The notes beneath the pieces are model-generated. The model did no database searches. It worked only from the letters and a program-made list of their open reading frames with translations, and was not told the DNA's origin. Source: Calditrichota bacterium (GTDB taxonomy: Bacteria; Calditrichota; Calditrichia; RBG-13-44-9; J042). From it: a stretch of DNA of 64,000 nt. Every line of letters begins with the position of its first letter. Within the stretch, counting starts at the first letter, position 1. Of this stretch, positions 27,087 to 36,672 are shown one piece after another. Position numbers and translations under genes: made by a program. The stretch lies in contig JAADJD010000052.1 of the NCBI GenBank assembly GCA_013150955.1, forward strand, positions 1 through 64,000, read 5' to 3'.

Positions 27087-28437
27087 GCCCCACATCGTTT
27101 TTTTACATTATTATTTTCCTCCCATGGGTGGCGGTGGGGTGCAACGCATTGTAAAATTTTTAAAATACTGGGATTATTCGGCCTATCGGGTCAGTGTGGT
27201 TACTGTAAAATCCAGTCACAGTTTTGCCGAAGATCCCACCCTGCTGGATGAAATTCCTGTCCGGGTTCAGGTGATTCGGAGTGGATCGCTGGATCCGTTC
27301 CGACTGGCCAGTTTGTTCAAGCGCATCCTTCCCTTTAAACGGCGCAATCCGTCGGAGCTGGTTTACGAGAGTGCGGGATTCTGGCGCCGACTGGCCATGC
27401 GGGTTTTTATTCCAGATTCCCGTCTGTTGTGGTTGCCCTTTGCCCTCTGGAAGTTGTGGCGGTTGCACCGGCACCAGCCCATCGATGTCTTGTTTGCCAG
27501 CATGCCACCGTTCACCACGGGACTCATAGCCGCTCTGTGGAAGCGATGGGCGCCCGGTCGTTTGATACTGGATTTTCGGGATGCCTGGACGGAAAATCCC
27601 TATTTGCCCGAAATTGGTTCCTGGCACCGCAACATCACCGAATGGTTGGAACGGTTGACCATCCAGCAGGCAGACGGGTACGTGTTTGTGAATCCTCTTC
27701 TGGCGGAATATTATCGCCAGCGATATCCGCTTATCGAAGGTCGTGCCTGGCAGGTCATTCGCAACGGGTACGATCCCGATGATTTACCGAAATCTCCCCG
27801 GTCATCCCCGGTTCCCGATCGTTCGTCGCAGTTTCGGTTGGGTATTCTGGGAACGATCTATTCTCAGGGAAATCGCCCGTTAAGCCTGTTACAGGCCATT
27901 CGTCACATGCTGGACAATTCCCCCGAACTGGCCGGTACCTTTCGACTGGTGTTTATTGGCAAATGGTCGCCCGATTTTTTGAACCGATTTCGCAGCTATC
28001 GGCTGGAGGGGGTCAGTGAATTTATTCCGTACCTGCCGCATCGACAGGCGTTGCAGGAAGCGGCCCGGCTGGATGCGCTGGCGCTGGCCATCGAGGGCAA
28101 TCTGGTTGGAAGCGAACGGGTCACCCCGGGACGGATTTACGAACATCTGGCGCTGCGAAAACCCATTCTGGCCATGTGTCCGCTGGATGGTGATCTGGCG
28201 GAACTCATCCGCCAGTGCCAGGCCGGGGAAGTGGTGCCCCACGACGATGTGGAAGGGATAAAACGGGTGCTGGCCCAGTGGCTGACCTATCCCGAGCGAT
28301 CGCGCGAGAAGTATCGGTTTGAGCGGATTGAGCAGTTTGAACGATCGGTACAAACACGCCAGCTGATGGAGTTTGTTCGAACAATATTGACCGAAGAGGA
28401 TCCTTCATCCCACGAAGATACCCATTCACCCGGATAG
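27031..28437 (+). CDS. Glycosyltransferase family 4-like protein
   Basis: The predicted protein has up to 468 residues with a GT-B fold. The N-terminal acceptor domain begins HIVFLHYYFPPMGGGGVQR, and ILDFRDAWTENPY is typical of GT4-type sugar transferases of surface polysaccharide pathways. The C-terminal domain has GRIYEHLALRKPIL for the sugar-nucleotide site. The start is uncertain: the ATG at 27031 overlaps the kinase gene by 56 nt with no clear ribosome-binding site, and the conserved region begins near 27090. The donor and acceptor cannot be told from sequence. Confidence 0.85.
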   Translation: MGTTTLKSSSNGLETSSLKPHIVFLHYYFPPMGGGGVQRIVKFLKYWDYSAYRVSVVTVKSSHSFAEDPTLLDEIPVRVQVIRSGSLDPFRLASLFKRILPFKRRNPSELVYESAGFWRRLAMRVFIPDSRLLWLPFALWKLWRLHRHQPIDVLFASMPPFTTGLIAALWKRWAPGRLILDFRDAWTENPYLPEIGSWHRNITEWLERLTIQQADGYVFVNPLLAEYYRQRYPLIEGRAWQVIRNGYDPDDLPKSPRSSPVPDRSSQFRLGILGTIYSQGNRPLSLLQAIRHMLDNSPELAGTFRLVFIGKWSPDFLNRFRSYRLEGVSEFIPYLPHRQALQEAARLDALALAIEGNLVGSERVTPGRIYEHLALRKPILAMCPLDGDLAELIRQCQAGEVVPHDDVEGIKRVLAQWLTYPERSREKYRFERIEQFERSVQTRQLMEFVRTILTEEDPSSHEDTHSPG

Positions 28438-28509
28438 AAGCCACATCTCGGAGAAGGGGCGTTAATCCGCACGGATGGTGAAAGCCTGATTGAAAAATTC
28501 CTCTGCATG

Positions 28510-28905
28510 GGAAGGCTTTATAATAGCCTGCGAATGACACGAATTCACAAGAATAAAAATAATAAACCCGGATGATGCATTCGCCTACGAATGACACGAA
28601 TGAACACAAATAAAAACAATAAAATCCATTGGATTCGATCTGGATGAAAATTCGCTTCGAAGTTTGTTCGTGATTTTGTAGATATTATCCCAGATTATGC
28701 AATAGCCTACGAATTACACGAATTAAAACGAATAAAAATAATAAAATCCATTTGATGATATTTGGATGAAAATGTGTTCCAGGGTTTTTTCGCGATTTTG
28801 CAGATATTTTTTGGCTTCATTCGCGTAATTCGCGGTTTAATGCATTATTTGGGAGTATTTAGTTTCATACGTGTGATTCGTGGTTTCCTGCAAGACTTGG
28901 GTGCT
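28510..28905 (+). mobile_element. Family A elements, tandem group A3/A4
   Basis: A truncated left arm (28510-28566) ends in ATAAA and joins a second copy (28567-28688, truncated on the right). This joins a complete copy A4 (28689-28853), then a separate right-arm piece (28854-28905). A4 is flanked by ATTAT and AGTAT, four of five matching. The group fills the space between the glycosyltransferase and the peptidase. Confidence 0.8.
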
Positions 28906-28985
28906 TGCAACAATGGAATGAAATCCCGCTGGATGTCCCGAGACTCATCCGTTATATTCCAGAAAATCAAATCGAGGAGGCGTTT

Positions 28986-30881
28986 ATGTGTTGGAGGAAG
29001 TGCCTGCAGCGGGTACTCATCGGGGGATTGGTAGTGGCGTTACTGAGTGCCTGTACGTCGGATGAACATTCGAATCAAATAGGAGGGAACGCATTCGTGC
29101 GGGACGTGCATTCGTTTTCGCGGCCCTGGGAAGTCGTGGTGACCCATCTGGATCTGGATATTTCTGTGGACTTCGAGAAGAAAGAAATTCGCGGTCGGGC
29201 CAGCCTGCGCCTGAAAAATTTCACCGGTTCCCGGACGTTGTATCTGGACACGCGCGACATGGTCATTGAACGGGTGACCCTGGATGCGGAGGAAACGCCC
29301 ACAACCTTTACGGTGGGCAATCCAACGCCATTCATGGGAGCCCCATTGATTATAGATATTTTGCCGGAGACGCAGGTGGTACACGTGGATTATCACACCC
29401 TGCCACAGGCTGCCGCGTTGCAGTGGTTGTCTCCCGAACAAACGGCGAACGGGAAATATCCCTTTTTGTTCACCCAGTCACAACCCATCCTGGCGCGAAG
29501 CTGGATTCCCTGTCAGGACAGCCCTGGCATCCGGATGACCTACACTGCACGGGTGAAAGTTCCCCCACCACTGATGGCGGTAATGAGCGCACGCAACCAA
29601 CCCCGGAAGTCGGCGGATGGCGTGTACCGATTTGACATGCCTCAGCCCATTCCGCCTTACCTGCTGGCACTGGCCGTGGGCGACCTGACCTTCCGTGCCC
29701 TGGGAAGCCGCAGCGGGGTATATGCCCAACCGGGCGTTGTTGAGAAAGCGGCCTGGGAATTTGCCGATACCGAAAAAATGATTCAGGCTGCCGAGGGACT
29801 GTATGGCCCCTATCGCTGGGAACGCTACGACATCCTGGTACTGTCACCCAGCTTTCCTTTTGGAGGAATGGAAAATCCTCGCTTAACCTTCGCCACACCC
29901 ACCATCCTGGCCGGGGATCGTTCCCTGGTGGCGCTGATCGCGCATGAACTGGCCCATTCCTGGTCGGGCAATCTGGTCACCAATGCCACCTGGAACGATT
30001 TCTGGTTGAACGAAGGTTTTACCACCTACTTTGAACGGCGCATCATGGAATTGCTTTACGGGAAGGAGTATATGGACATGCTGGCGGTGCTGGGATTTCG
30101 GGATCTGGAGCAGACCATTCGAGAACTGGGAGCGGATCATCCCGACACCCGTCTGTATCTGGATTTGAAGGGACGCGACCCCGATGAGGCCATCACCGAT
30201 ATCCCCTACGAAAAAGGCTACTTCTTTTTACGCTTGCTGGAGGAAGAAGTGGGACGAAATAAGTGGGATGCCTTTTTACGAAAATATTTCGAAACCTTTG
30301 CGTTTCGGAGCATGACCACCCAGAAGTTTGAACACTATTTGAAAACACACCTGTTGAATGATCTGCCGGGCATGGCGGAGAAGATACGACTGCACGAATG
30401 GCTATACGAGCCAGGGTTGCCGGAGAATTGTCCCCGGATTGCTTCAAACGCCCTGCAGCAGGTGGAACAGCAGGTGCAGGCATTTTTGCAGGGAACGGTG
30501 CCGGAACAGTTAGACACACGGGGCTGGACAACCCACCACTGGTTATATTTTATTCGTTCGCTCCCGGAGGATTTGTCGCTGGAACAGATGGCAGCCCTGG
30601 ATCGGGCGTTTAAATTGACTCGATCCGGAAACTCGGAGATTTTAAGTGCCTGGCTGCAGCTGGCGGTGACCCGACAGTATCGACCGGCCTACGCGGCGGT
30701 GGAAAAATTTTTGCTGAGTCAGGGTAGGCGGAAATTCCTGCGTCCGCTTTATCAGAAACTGGCCACCACTCCGGAAGGAAAGCAGCTGGCGCTGCGAATT
30801 TACCGGAAGGCGCGTCCCATGTATCATGCCATTTCGCGCAATACCATCGATGCGATACTGGGATGGCATGCCGGTTCGTAA
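28986..30881 (+). CDS. M1-family metallopeptidase, lipoprotein
   Basis: The predicted protein has 631 residues. The signal sequence ends in a lipobox (LLSAC), so it is probably anchored to a membrane outside the cytoplasm. GGMEN at 293-297 binds the substrate N-terminus, and the zinc site is HELAH at 320-324 with the third ligand Glu at about 343 (WLNEG). Overall it resembles leukotriene A4 hydrolase/aminopeptidase. The ATG at 28986 is preferred over 28905 because GAGGAGG is at 28974-28981 and the lipoprotein signal then starts correctly. A hairpin follows the stop. Confidence 0.9.
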   Translation: MCWRKCLQRVLIGGLVVALLSACTSDEHSNQIGGNAFVRDVHSFSRPWEVVVTHLDLDISVDFEKKEIRGRASLRLKNFTGSRTLYLDTRDMVIERVTLDAEETPTTFTVGNPTPFMGAPLIIDILPETQVVHVDYHTLPQAAALQWLSPEQTANGKYPFLFTQSQPILARSWIPCQDSPGIRMTYTARVKVPPPLMAVMSARNQPRKSADGVYRFDMPQPIPPYLLALAVGDLTFRALGSRSGVYAQPGVVEKAAWEFADTEKMIQAAEGLYGPYRWERYDILVLSPSFPFGGMENPRLTFATPTILAGDRSLVALIAHELAHSWSGNLVTNATWNDFWLNEGFTTYFERRIMELLYGKEYMDMLAVLGFRDLEQTIRELGADHPDTRLYLDLKGRDPDEAITDIPYEKGYFFLRLLEEEVGRNKWDAFLRKYFETFAFRSMTTQKFEHYLKTHLLNDLPGMAEKIRLHEWLYEPGLPENCPRIASNALQQVEQQVQAFLQGTVPEQLDTRGWTTHHWLYFIRSLPEDLSLEQMAALDRAFKLTRSGNSEILSAWLQLAVTRQYRPAYAAVEKFLLSQGRRKFLRPLYQKLATTPEGKQLALRIYRKARPMYHAISRNTIDAILGWHAGS

Positions 30882-30900
30882 TGGAAGCTGTGAAAGAATT

Positions 30901-30924
30901 GCTCCCCGTGTCGGCACGGGGAGC
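30901..30924. terminator. Bidirectional hairpin between convergent peptidase genes
   Basis: GCTCCCCGTG and CACGGGGAGC form a perfect 10-bp stem with a TCGG tetraloop, 20 bp after the M1 peptidase stop and 14 bp before the stop of the convergent M14 gene. It probably serves both as a transcript end. Confidence 0.65.
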
Positions 30925-30937
30925 GCCTAAGAAATGA

Positions 30938-33505
30938 TTACTGGTAAAGGGCATTGAACAGCAGTTTAAAGGTGCCCCAGGTCTGTCCGCGATGGTGCAC
31001 CCGGAAGGCGTAAAGGATGACCCGTCCTTTTCCGTAGGGAATGTCCGCCAGCGCCACTTTGTGGTGAAGTTTTTTCTCGCCCACTACCCATCCGCTTAAC
31101 AGAATCTCGCGATCGTCGTACACACCCACCTCTTTCAGCTCACGGGTGTACGGCTCCAGGGTTAACGCCACCGGACGGTTGATGTAAATGGCGGTTTCGG
31201 ACGGCATGCCCAGGGTTAAATCGGATTGGTTATCCAGATGGATCTTGACGATGCTGCCCGGCGCGAAGAATTCCTTTCGCGGCACATTCTTCAGCACGTT
31301 TCGCGCGGGAATGCCCAGATGCTCGATGGCAAAATCCACCGCCTCCCCAATGAAAATGGCCGTTCCACCTGCCTGAATGAATTGCTGGAGTTTCTTCTTG
31401 CCCGCTTCGCCAATGCCGCCCCGATATTCCGGCCGCACTTTGGGCGCATCAATTTGAGGAGAGTATCCGCGAGTCAGCGGCGCACCGTTCAAAATGCTTT
31501 TGGCTGCCTGGTTGGTGAACACAAGGACGTCGAACGCGGGATAAAACGATCCTTTTTTCTTAAAATCCTGATTGTGAAGTACCTGATAGTCGAATCCAAA
31601 ATTGTCCAGAATGAGACGCAGCCAGCCTTCGTCGTACACCCAGGGAATCCAGGGTTGATAGATGCCAATGCGACTGGCTTTAAGGGGCTTGCGTTGGGTT
31701 TTGTCAACGGTGGTGCCGACAAAAACAGGCGGCACCTCGAATTTTTCGAATAATGGGGAGAGGGTTTCGAATGACTTACCTTCGATTTTAAACAGGAACG
31801 ATCCCCTGGGTACATTGGAAATGGCACGGGTGCTGGTATACACGGCCACTCCCTGTTTGAGCAGCTGGTTGATCAGCGCATAGCTGTTTATGAAGCGCCG
31901 TTCCACGGCGTACCAGCCGTCCCGTTCTTCCGGAAGGGAAATTTCGAGTCGCGGTTCCACGGGCGTCATCTGTAGCTCGAACGGTGCCGCAACGGTGAAG
32001 ACGGTCACGCCCATCTGCAGTGGTAACGTCCAGGCCGTCACATCGTAGGGGCGGCGGGGCGGGCCACCGGGATATTCCCTTAAATCGGGATAATACTGGC
32101 GTTCCAGCAAATCTTTGATGTAAGTGCGATTGGATTGCGCCAGCGGAATGATAAAATCGCCCTGCTGGATGGTGCCTTCGGGTGCGCGGTATTCTTCCTC
32201 GGCGCGGTACACCTTCACATTCGCAATGCGCAGTCGTCGTAGCATTTCCACCGCACTGTTGGGATCGCGCTGTTTCACGGGAATCACATACGCAAATGGA
32301 TGGCCTTTCTGTCCGGCCGCAATGGCCTCGCGATTCAGGCGATAATAATTGCGTTTAAATTTTTCCTTGTAAGTAGCGGCCAGTTTCAGCATGGAATAGG
32401 TTGCGGCCTTTTCGTAATCGATGATGTCCCGCAGGCGCCACCAGCCACCGGACCAGGGATCCAGAAAATTGTTCTGCTGTTTGTATTCGGGAAGATCCTG
32501 TCCCATCCCTTTCAGGCTGGATGGTGGCAGATAGACCGGACTGGCAATGCGCACGCTGGCTGCTTCCGAAAGAATACCGATGCGGTTTTGCCAGAGCGGG
32601 GTTTTGGACATGGTACCCACAAAATAGGCATTGAAAATGGTGTTGGTGACCAGTCCCTTAAATCCCTGATCGTGCATTTCTGCGATGACATGCTTCCCGA
32701 TCATGTTGGTGTTGGCCATCAGGGAAGGGGGAATATTGGGGTTGACCGGATCGGAGTAGGGGGGCATGAAGAACCGCGCACTGCGGCCGCCCATCTGGTG
32801 CTGGTCGAATACAATTTCAGGGTACCATTCATGGTAAAGGATGCGCGCCACATGGCGGCTCTCGACCAGATTAAAGAAGAACCAGTCGCGGTTGTTATCG
32901 TGGTCGGCGTAATGATGATATTTCATGGGCATGCGACTGCCCTCGTATTCCGTCCCCACATCTTTTAAGTACCATTTGGTGATCATGTCCTGCCCGTCGG
33001 GATTGAGGGAAGGCACCATCAGCAGAATCACCTGATCCAGCACGTTTAACAACTCCGGATCCCGGGTGGTTGCCAGCTCGTAACCCAGTTCCACCGATTC
33101 CTGACTGGCAGCAATTTCGGTGGAATGAATATTCAGCGTCAGCAAAAACACCAGCTTGCCTTCCTGGATGAGGGCTTCGGCGGCCGCTTCATCCAGATCG
33201 TAAGGCCAGGCAATCTGTTCCTGTATCTGACGGTACCGATCCAGATTGGCCATGGTTTGTTCCGAAGCAATGATGACCAGGATCATGGGGCGTCCCAGGG
33301 TGGTTTTCCCCAGTTCCACAACCTGAACCCGCGGGGAGCGCTCATCCAGCAGCGCAAAATAGTCCAGAATCTGCTCCCAGTTGATCAATTTGCGATCGGC
33401 ACCTATGGGGAAGCCAAAGTAATCATTCGGGGAGGGAATCTCCTGCCCCATCATCGCTGAAATCCCCAGCAACAGGGTCAGCAAAATGGTGTACACATAC
33501 CGCAT
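30938..33505 (-). CDS. Secreted M14-family zinc carboxypeptidase
   Basis: The predicted protein has 855 residues. A signal peptide (1-20, LLTLLLGISAMMG) is followed by an M14 catalytic domain. Zinc ligands His127 and Glu130 are in NIHSTE, with SLNPDGQDM, HDNNRDW and FDQHQMGG further on, as in the large M14 peptidases of Bacteroidetes-like bacteria. The C-terminal half (about 500-855) is less conserved and includes a glutamine-amidotransferase-like stretch. The ATG at 33505 has AAAGGAGG 7 nt upstream. It probably degrades peptides in the periplasm, alongside the convergent M1 enzyme. Confidence 0.88.
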   Translation of the reverse strand: MRYVYTILLTLLLGISAMMGQEIPSPNDYFGFPIGADRKLINWEQILDYFALLDERSPRVQVVELGKTTLGRPMILVIIASEQTMANLDRYRQIQEQIAWPYDLDEAAAEALIQEGKLVFLLTLNIHSTEIAASQESVELGYELATTRDPELLNVLDQVILLMVPSLNPDGQDMITKWYLKDVGTEYEGSRMPMKYHHYADHDNNRDWFFFNLVESRHVARILYHEWYPEIVFDQHQMGGRSARFFMPPYSDPVNPNIPPSLMANTNMIGKHVIAEMHDQGFKGLVTNTIFNAYFVGTMSKTPLWQNRIGILSEAASVRIASPVYLPPSSLKGMGQDLPEYKQQNNFLDPWSGGWWRLRDIIDYEKAATYSMLKLAATYKEKFKRNYYRLNREAIAAGQKGHPFAYVIPVKQRDPNSAVEMLRRLRIANVKVYRAEEEYRAPEGTIQQGDFIIPLAQSNRTYIKDLLERQYYPDLREYPGGPPRRPYDVTAWTLPLQMGVTVFTVAAPFELQMTPVEPRLEISLPEERDGWYAVERRFINSYALINQLLKQGVAVYTSTRAISNVPRGSFLFKIEGKSFETLSPLFEKFEVPPVFVGTTVDKTQRKPLKASRIGIYQPWIPWVYDEGWLRLILDNFGFDYQVLHNQDFKKKGSFYPAFDVLVFTNQAAKSILNGAPLTRGYSPQIDAPKVRPEYRGGIGEAGKKKLQQFIQAGGTAIFIGEAVDFAIEHLGIPARNVLKNVPRKEFFAPGSIVKIHLDNQSDLTLGMPSETAIYINRPVALTLEPYTRELKEVGVYDDREILLSGWVVGEKKLHHKVALADIPYGKGRVILYAFRVHHRGQTWGTFKLLFNALYQ

Positions 33506-33616
33506 GAACCAACCTCCTTTGTTTGAACCGATGGATGGATGTTTATTTGACATTGTTATCTGTTCTCATACCGTATTTGTTCTGTTCCGATCCGAATATG
33601 TCGGAAGCATGGGTGG

Positions 33617-35011
33617 TTACAAATCCAGCTCAAACGACTGGCCAAAAGAAGGGATTACGACATTCCAGCCAAATTGTTGGCGAATTTTTTCGGCCAGGGC
33701 AGTGGTGCTATCGTTTTCCCCGTGAACCAGAAACGTGATTTCGGGTGGGCGGTTGAATCCCATCAGCCAGGCCAAAATTTCGTTGGCATCAGCATGCCCG
33801 GAAAATCCGGTGATCTGCTCCACCCGCGCATGGATGGGCACGTAACTACCGTGGATTTTCACCCGATCGTGTCCGTCCAGGATGGTGCGTCCGCGGGTGC
33901 CATCGGCCTGGTAGCCGACAAATAGAATGGTGTTTCGGGCGTGGGGCAGGCGTTGCTCCAGGTGGTGTAAAATACGTCCGCCGGTAGCCATGCCACTGGC
34001 CGATATGATGATCGCTGCGGATTCCACCTGATTGATGGCCTTGGATTCTTCCCGCGTGCGGCAAATATGCAATCGGGCGGGAGTAAAAATGCGTTTACCC
34101 ATCAGCGTAAGCAGGCGGCTGGTTAGATTTTGTTCCGGGATGTGCGCCCGGAAGATTCGGGTGGCGTCGATGGCCATGGGGGAGTCAATGTAAACGGGCA
34201 GGATGGGAATTTTGCCCTCTTCTTCCAGCTCGCGGATAAGATAAAGCAGCGTTTGTGTCCGACCCACCGCAAAGGCGGGGATCAACAACACCCCACCCCG
34301 ATCCACGCTTTCCAGGATAATCCGCTGCAGCTCCGCCTTCGGCGCCGGATCCTCGTGCAGCCGATTCCCGTAAGTCGATTCCAGCACCAGGTAATCCACG
34401 TTAAACGGTTGGGTGGGCTCTTTCAAAATGGGTTTGCCGGGACGTCCCAGATCCCCACTGAATACAATCTTGCGGCTCCGGTTGCGCTGGCCCACTTTGA
34501 TGTCTACGTAAGCAGAACCCAGGATATGCCCCGCATCCCGAAATTTAACCCGGATGTCTTTTCGGAGATAAATGTCGTCTCCATAATAAACAGGCTGAAA
34601 CTGTTTTAGCGCCTTCTGGGCATCTTCCACCGTGTACAGAGGCAGTGCAGGTTTGTGGCGGGAAAATCCCTTCTTATTGGCCCAGCGGGCATCTTCTTCC
34701 TGAAGATGGGCACTATCGGGCAACAGGATCTGGCACAAATCATACGTGGCGCGGGTGCAGTAAATGGATCCGGCAAACCCCTGTTTGCACAATCGGGGGA
34801 TGTAGCCGGTGTGGTCGATATGCGCATGGGTGATCAACAGATGGTGGATGCTGGCCGGGGGTACCGGAAAATCGTCCCAGTTTTTTAACCGATTTTCCTT
34901 TTTTCCCTGAAAGAGTCCGCAGTCCACCAGCAGTTTTTGTCCCTCAATTTCCAGCAAAAAGCGCGAACCGGTGACCGTTCCGGTGGCGCCGTAAAATGTC
35001 AACCTGGCCAT
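33617..35011 (-). CDS. Beta-CASP metallo-beta-lactamase-fold ribonuclease
   Basis: The predicted protein has 464 residues. The metal site HAHIDHTG (HxHxDH) is near residue 62, followed by DAGHILGSA, and FSGDLGRPG carries the next ligand. The beta-CASP insert and SGHADANE near the C-terminus identify the CPSF73/YSH1-like group, which cuts RNA. The zinc ligands look complete. It is close to family members common in bacteria and archaea, and the natural substrate is unknown. Confidence 0.9.
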   Translation of the reverse strand: MARLTFYGATGTVTGSRFLLEIEGQKLLVDCGLFQGKKENRLKNWDDFPVPPASIHHLLITHAHIDHTGYIPRLCKQGFAGSIYCTRATYDLCQILLPDSAHLQEEDARWANKKGFSRHKPALPLYTVEDAQKALKQFQPVYYGDDIYLRKDIRVKFRDAGHILGSAYVDIKVGQRNRSRKIVFSGDLGRPGKPILKEPTQPFNVDYLVLESTYGNRLHEDPAPKAELQRIILESVDRGGVLLIPAFAVGRTQTLLYLIRELEEEGKIPILPVYIDSPMAIDATRIFRAHIPEQNLTSRLLTLMGKRIFTPARLHICRTREESKAINQVESAAIIISASGMATGGRILHHLEQRLPHARNTILFVGYQADGTRGRTILDGHDRVKIHGSYVPIHARVEQITGFSGHADANEILAWLMGFNRPPEITFLVHGENDSTTALAEKIRQQFGWNVVIPSFGQSFELDL

Positions 35012-35163
35012 GGGAGCCTCTCATTATCCATAAGCTTCAATTTACGGTGATGAGGGGGAAAAGAAAAGTCCAATCCGATTTGATCCTCCACAGGAAAGCG
35101 ATGTGGCGATTCTGCGGGACAATAGTGGGGGAATTGTCGGCTAAGAAATCGGGTACGGATCAA

Positions 35164-35386
35164 TCCAGATGATGGGTGAAACAACGAATGACACGAATGC
35201 ACACAAATGAAAATAATAAACCCAGATTAAGCATTAAAACCACGAATTACACGAATTAACACCAATAAAAATAATAAAATGCACTTGATTCTATCTGGAT
35301 GAAAATGCTTACCCGGATATAATCGCAATTTTACTGATTATTTTAGAATTCATTCGCGTGATTCGTGGTTTAACGCTTTATTTGGG
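35164..35386 (+). mobile_element. Family A copy A5: complete element nested after a left-arm remnant
   Basis: A left arm of an older copy (35164-35220) ends in ATAAA. A complete 166-bp element follows (35221-35386). It is flanked by exact ATAAA duplications at 35216-35220 and 35387-35391, which shows insertion into the older copy. Confidence 0.85.
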
Positions 35387-35418
35387 ATAAATAACCTGTT
35401 GTGCGAATTGGACAATAC

Positions 35419-35438
35419 AAACCGTTAAAAACGGTTTT
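35419..35438. terminator. Terminator-like hairpin
   Basis: AAACCGTT pairs with AACGGTTT around a 3-nt loop, followed by TAAAAC. It sits in the gene-free gap upstream of the Fur-family gene, so any upstream transcript is unknown. Confidence 0.35.
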
Positions 35439-35469
35439 AAAACTTACTTGTCATTACAGGCGTTGCCCA

Positions 35470-35581
35470 CCCAGATTAATCCGGGTGTTCATGAATAAGC
35501 ATTTCAATGAACTCCTGGCTTCAGCCAGGAGGATGGATTTGGTTTCAATCGCGTGATTCACAGTTTCATGCATTATTTGGG
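35470..35581 (+). mobile_element. Family A hybrid copy A6
   Basis: It has family A ends (CCCAGATTAA... and ...CATTATTTGGG), but its middle is replaced by other sequence that includes the hairpin CTCCTGGCT-TC-AGCCAGGAG. No target duplication is visible. Confidence 0.6.
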
Positions 35582-35686
35582 TTTCATACATTGTCTGGAA
35601 TCAAAAGATTGCCGGGAGGCGATTGGCTCGAAAATCCTGGAAAAGTAAAAAGCCGACCTTTTTAGTCCGATTTTTTTAAAAAAGTA

Positions 35687-35715
35687 TTGATAAATGCCGG
35701 TGAAGATTGTATTAT
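35687..35715 (+). promoter_or_regulatory. Promoter of the Fur-family gene
   Basis: TTGATA (35687-35692) and TATTAT (35710-35715) are exactly 17 nt apart, giving a short leader before the gene. No clear Fur or PerR box could be picked out by eye. Confidence 0.6.
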
Positions 35716-35748
35716 AGGGTGTCAAAAAATAAACAGGTGGGGATGGCT

Positions 35749-36192
35749 ATGTTAACCATGGACGAATTCATCAAAACATGTCGGGAAAAAGGGTTGAATG
35801 TAACATACCAGCGAATGGTCATATATAAATCGCTCATGCAATCCAAGAATCACCCAACCGCGGAAGAGATTTACCACATGGTGCGCAAGGAATATCCGTC
35901 GATTTCGCTGGCGACGGTTTACAAAACGCTGGAAACGTTCGCGGAGCTGAAGCTCATTAATAAGGTGACCCATTTGCACGATATGGCCCGCTACGACGCG
36001 GATACCCGACCGCACCATCATATGATTTGCATTTATTGCAAGGCGGTTTATGATGTGCATGATGAGCGACTGAATCGTTTGCCCTTACCCGATGTGGACT
36101 ATGATGGTTTCCAGATCACGGGTTACAGCATTCAATTCGAAGGTGTATGTCCGGCCTGTTCTCAAAAATTTCAGCGTAAAGCCTCGAGCTAA
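35749..36192 (+). CDS. Fur/PerR-family metalloregulator
   Basis: The predicted protein has 147 residues. A winged-helix DNA-binding half (about 1-80, YQRMVIYKSLMQSKNHPTAEE) is followed by a dimerisation half with metal-binding residues (HHHMICIYC and a second CPAC near the C-terminus). The HHHM form resembles Fur and PerR alike. The start is uncertain between the ATGs at 35743 and 35749, and 35749 has the better distance from AGGTGG. It stands alone after its own promoter and so cannot be linked to a regulon here. Confidence 0.9.
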   Translation: MLTMDEFIKTCREKGLNVTYQRMVIYKSLMQSKNHPTAEEIYHMVRKEYPSISLATVYKTLETFAELKLINKVTHLHDMARYDADTRPHHHMICIYCKAVYDVHDERLNRLPLPDVDYDGFQITGYSIQFEGVCPACSQKFQRKASS

Positions 36193-36319
36193 ATAGGTTA
36201 TACATTCTTAGATGAGAATCTCCAGAATGACCGCAGCCATCCCATCCATGCCGGGCAGGTGGTTTGGGCGTTAACGATCGTTTTCTTTCCCTGAATGACT
36301 TCCTTCCAGTAACTTTGAA

Positions 36320-36523
36320 CCCAGATTGTGCATTCGCCTACGAATTACACGAATAAACCCAGATTATGCATTAGAACCACGAATTACACGAATTAACACA
36401 AATTAAATTAATAAAATACCTTGGATTAGATCTGGATGAAAATGTGTTTCGGAGTTTATTCGCGATTTTGTAGATATTTTTGGGTTTCATTCGAGTGATT
36501 CGCGGTTTAGTGCATAATTTGGG
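36320..36523 (+). mobile_element. Family A composite copy A7 with exact target duplication
   Basis: A left arm (36320-36357) ends in GAATAAA and fuses to a complete element (36358-36523). The outer ends are flanked by exact TTGAA repeats (36315-36319 and 36524-36528). The two left arms differ in sequence, so this is not a recent tandem duplication. It fills much of the gap between the Fur-family gene and the convergent gene. Confidence 0.85.
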
Positions 36524-36672
36524 TTGAAAATTTTTTCCAGAGAAGATTTCAGTTTTTCTGGCGGGCTTGAGCCAGATTGTCCCAGCATGTTTCAGACGAA
36601 AATTCGGGATTGACCAGCAGGGAGACCGCAGCCGCATTCGGAAAACGCCGCTGCGCATGTTCTGTCACAGCC

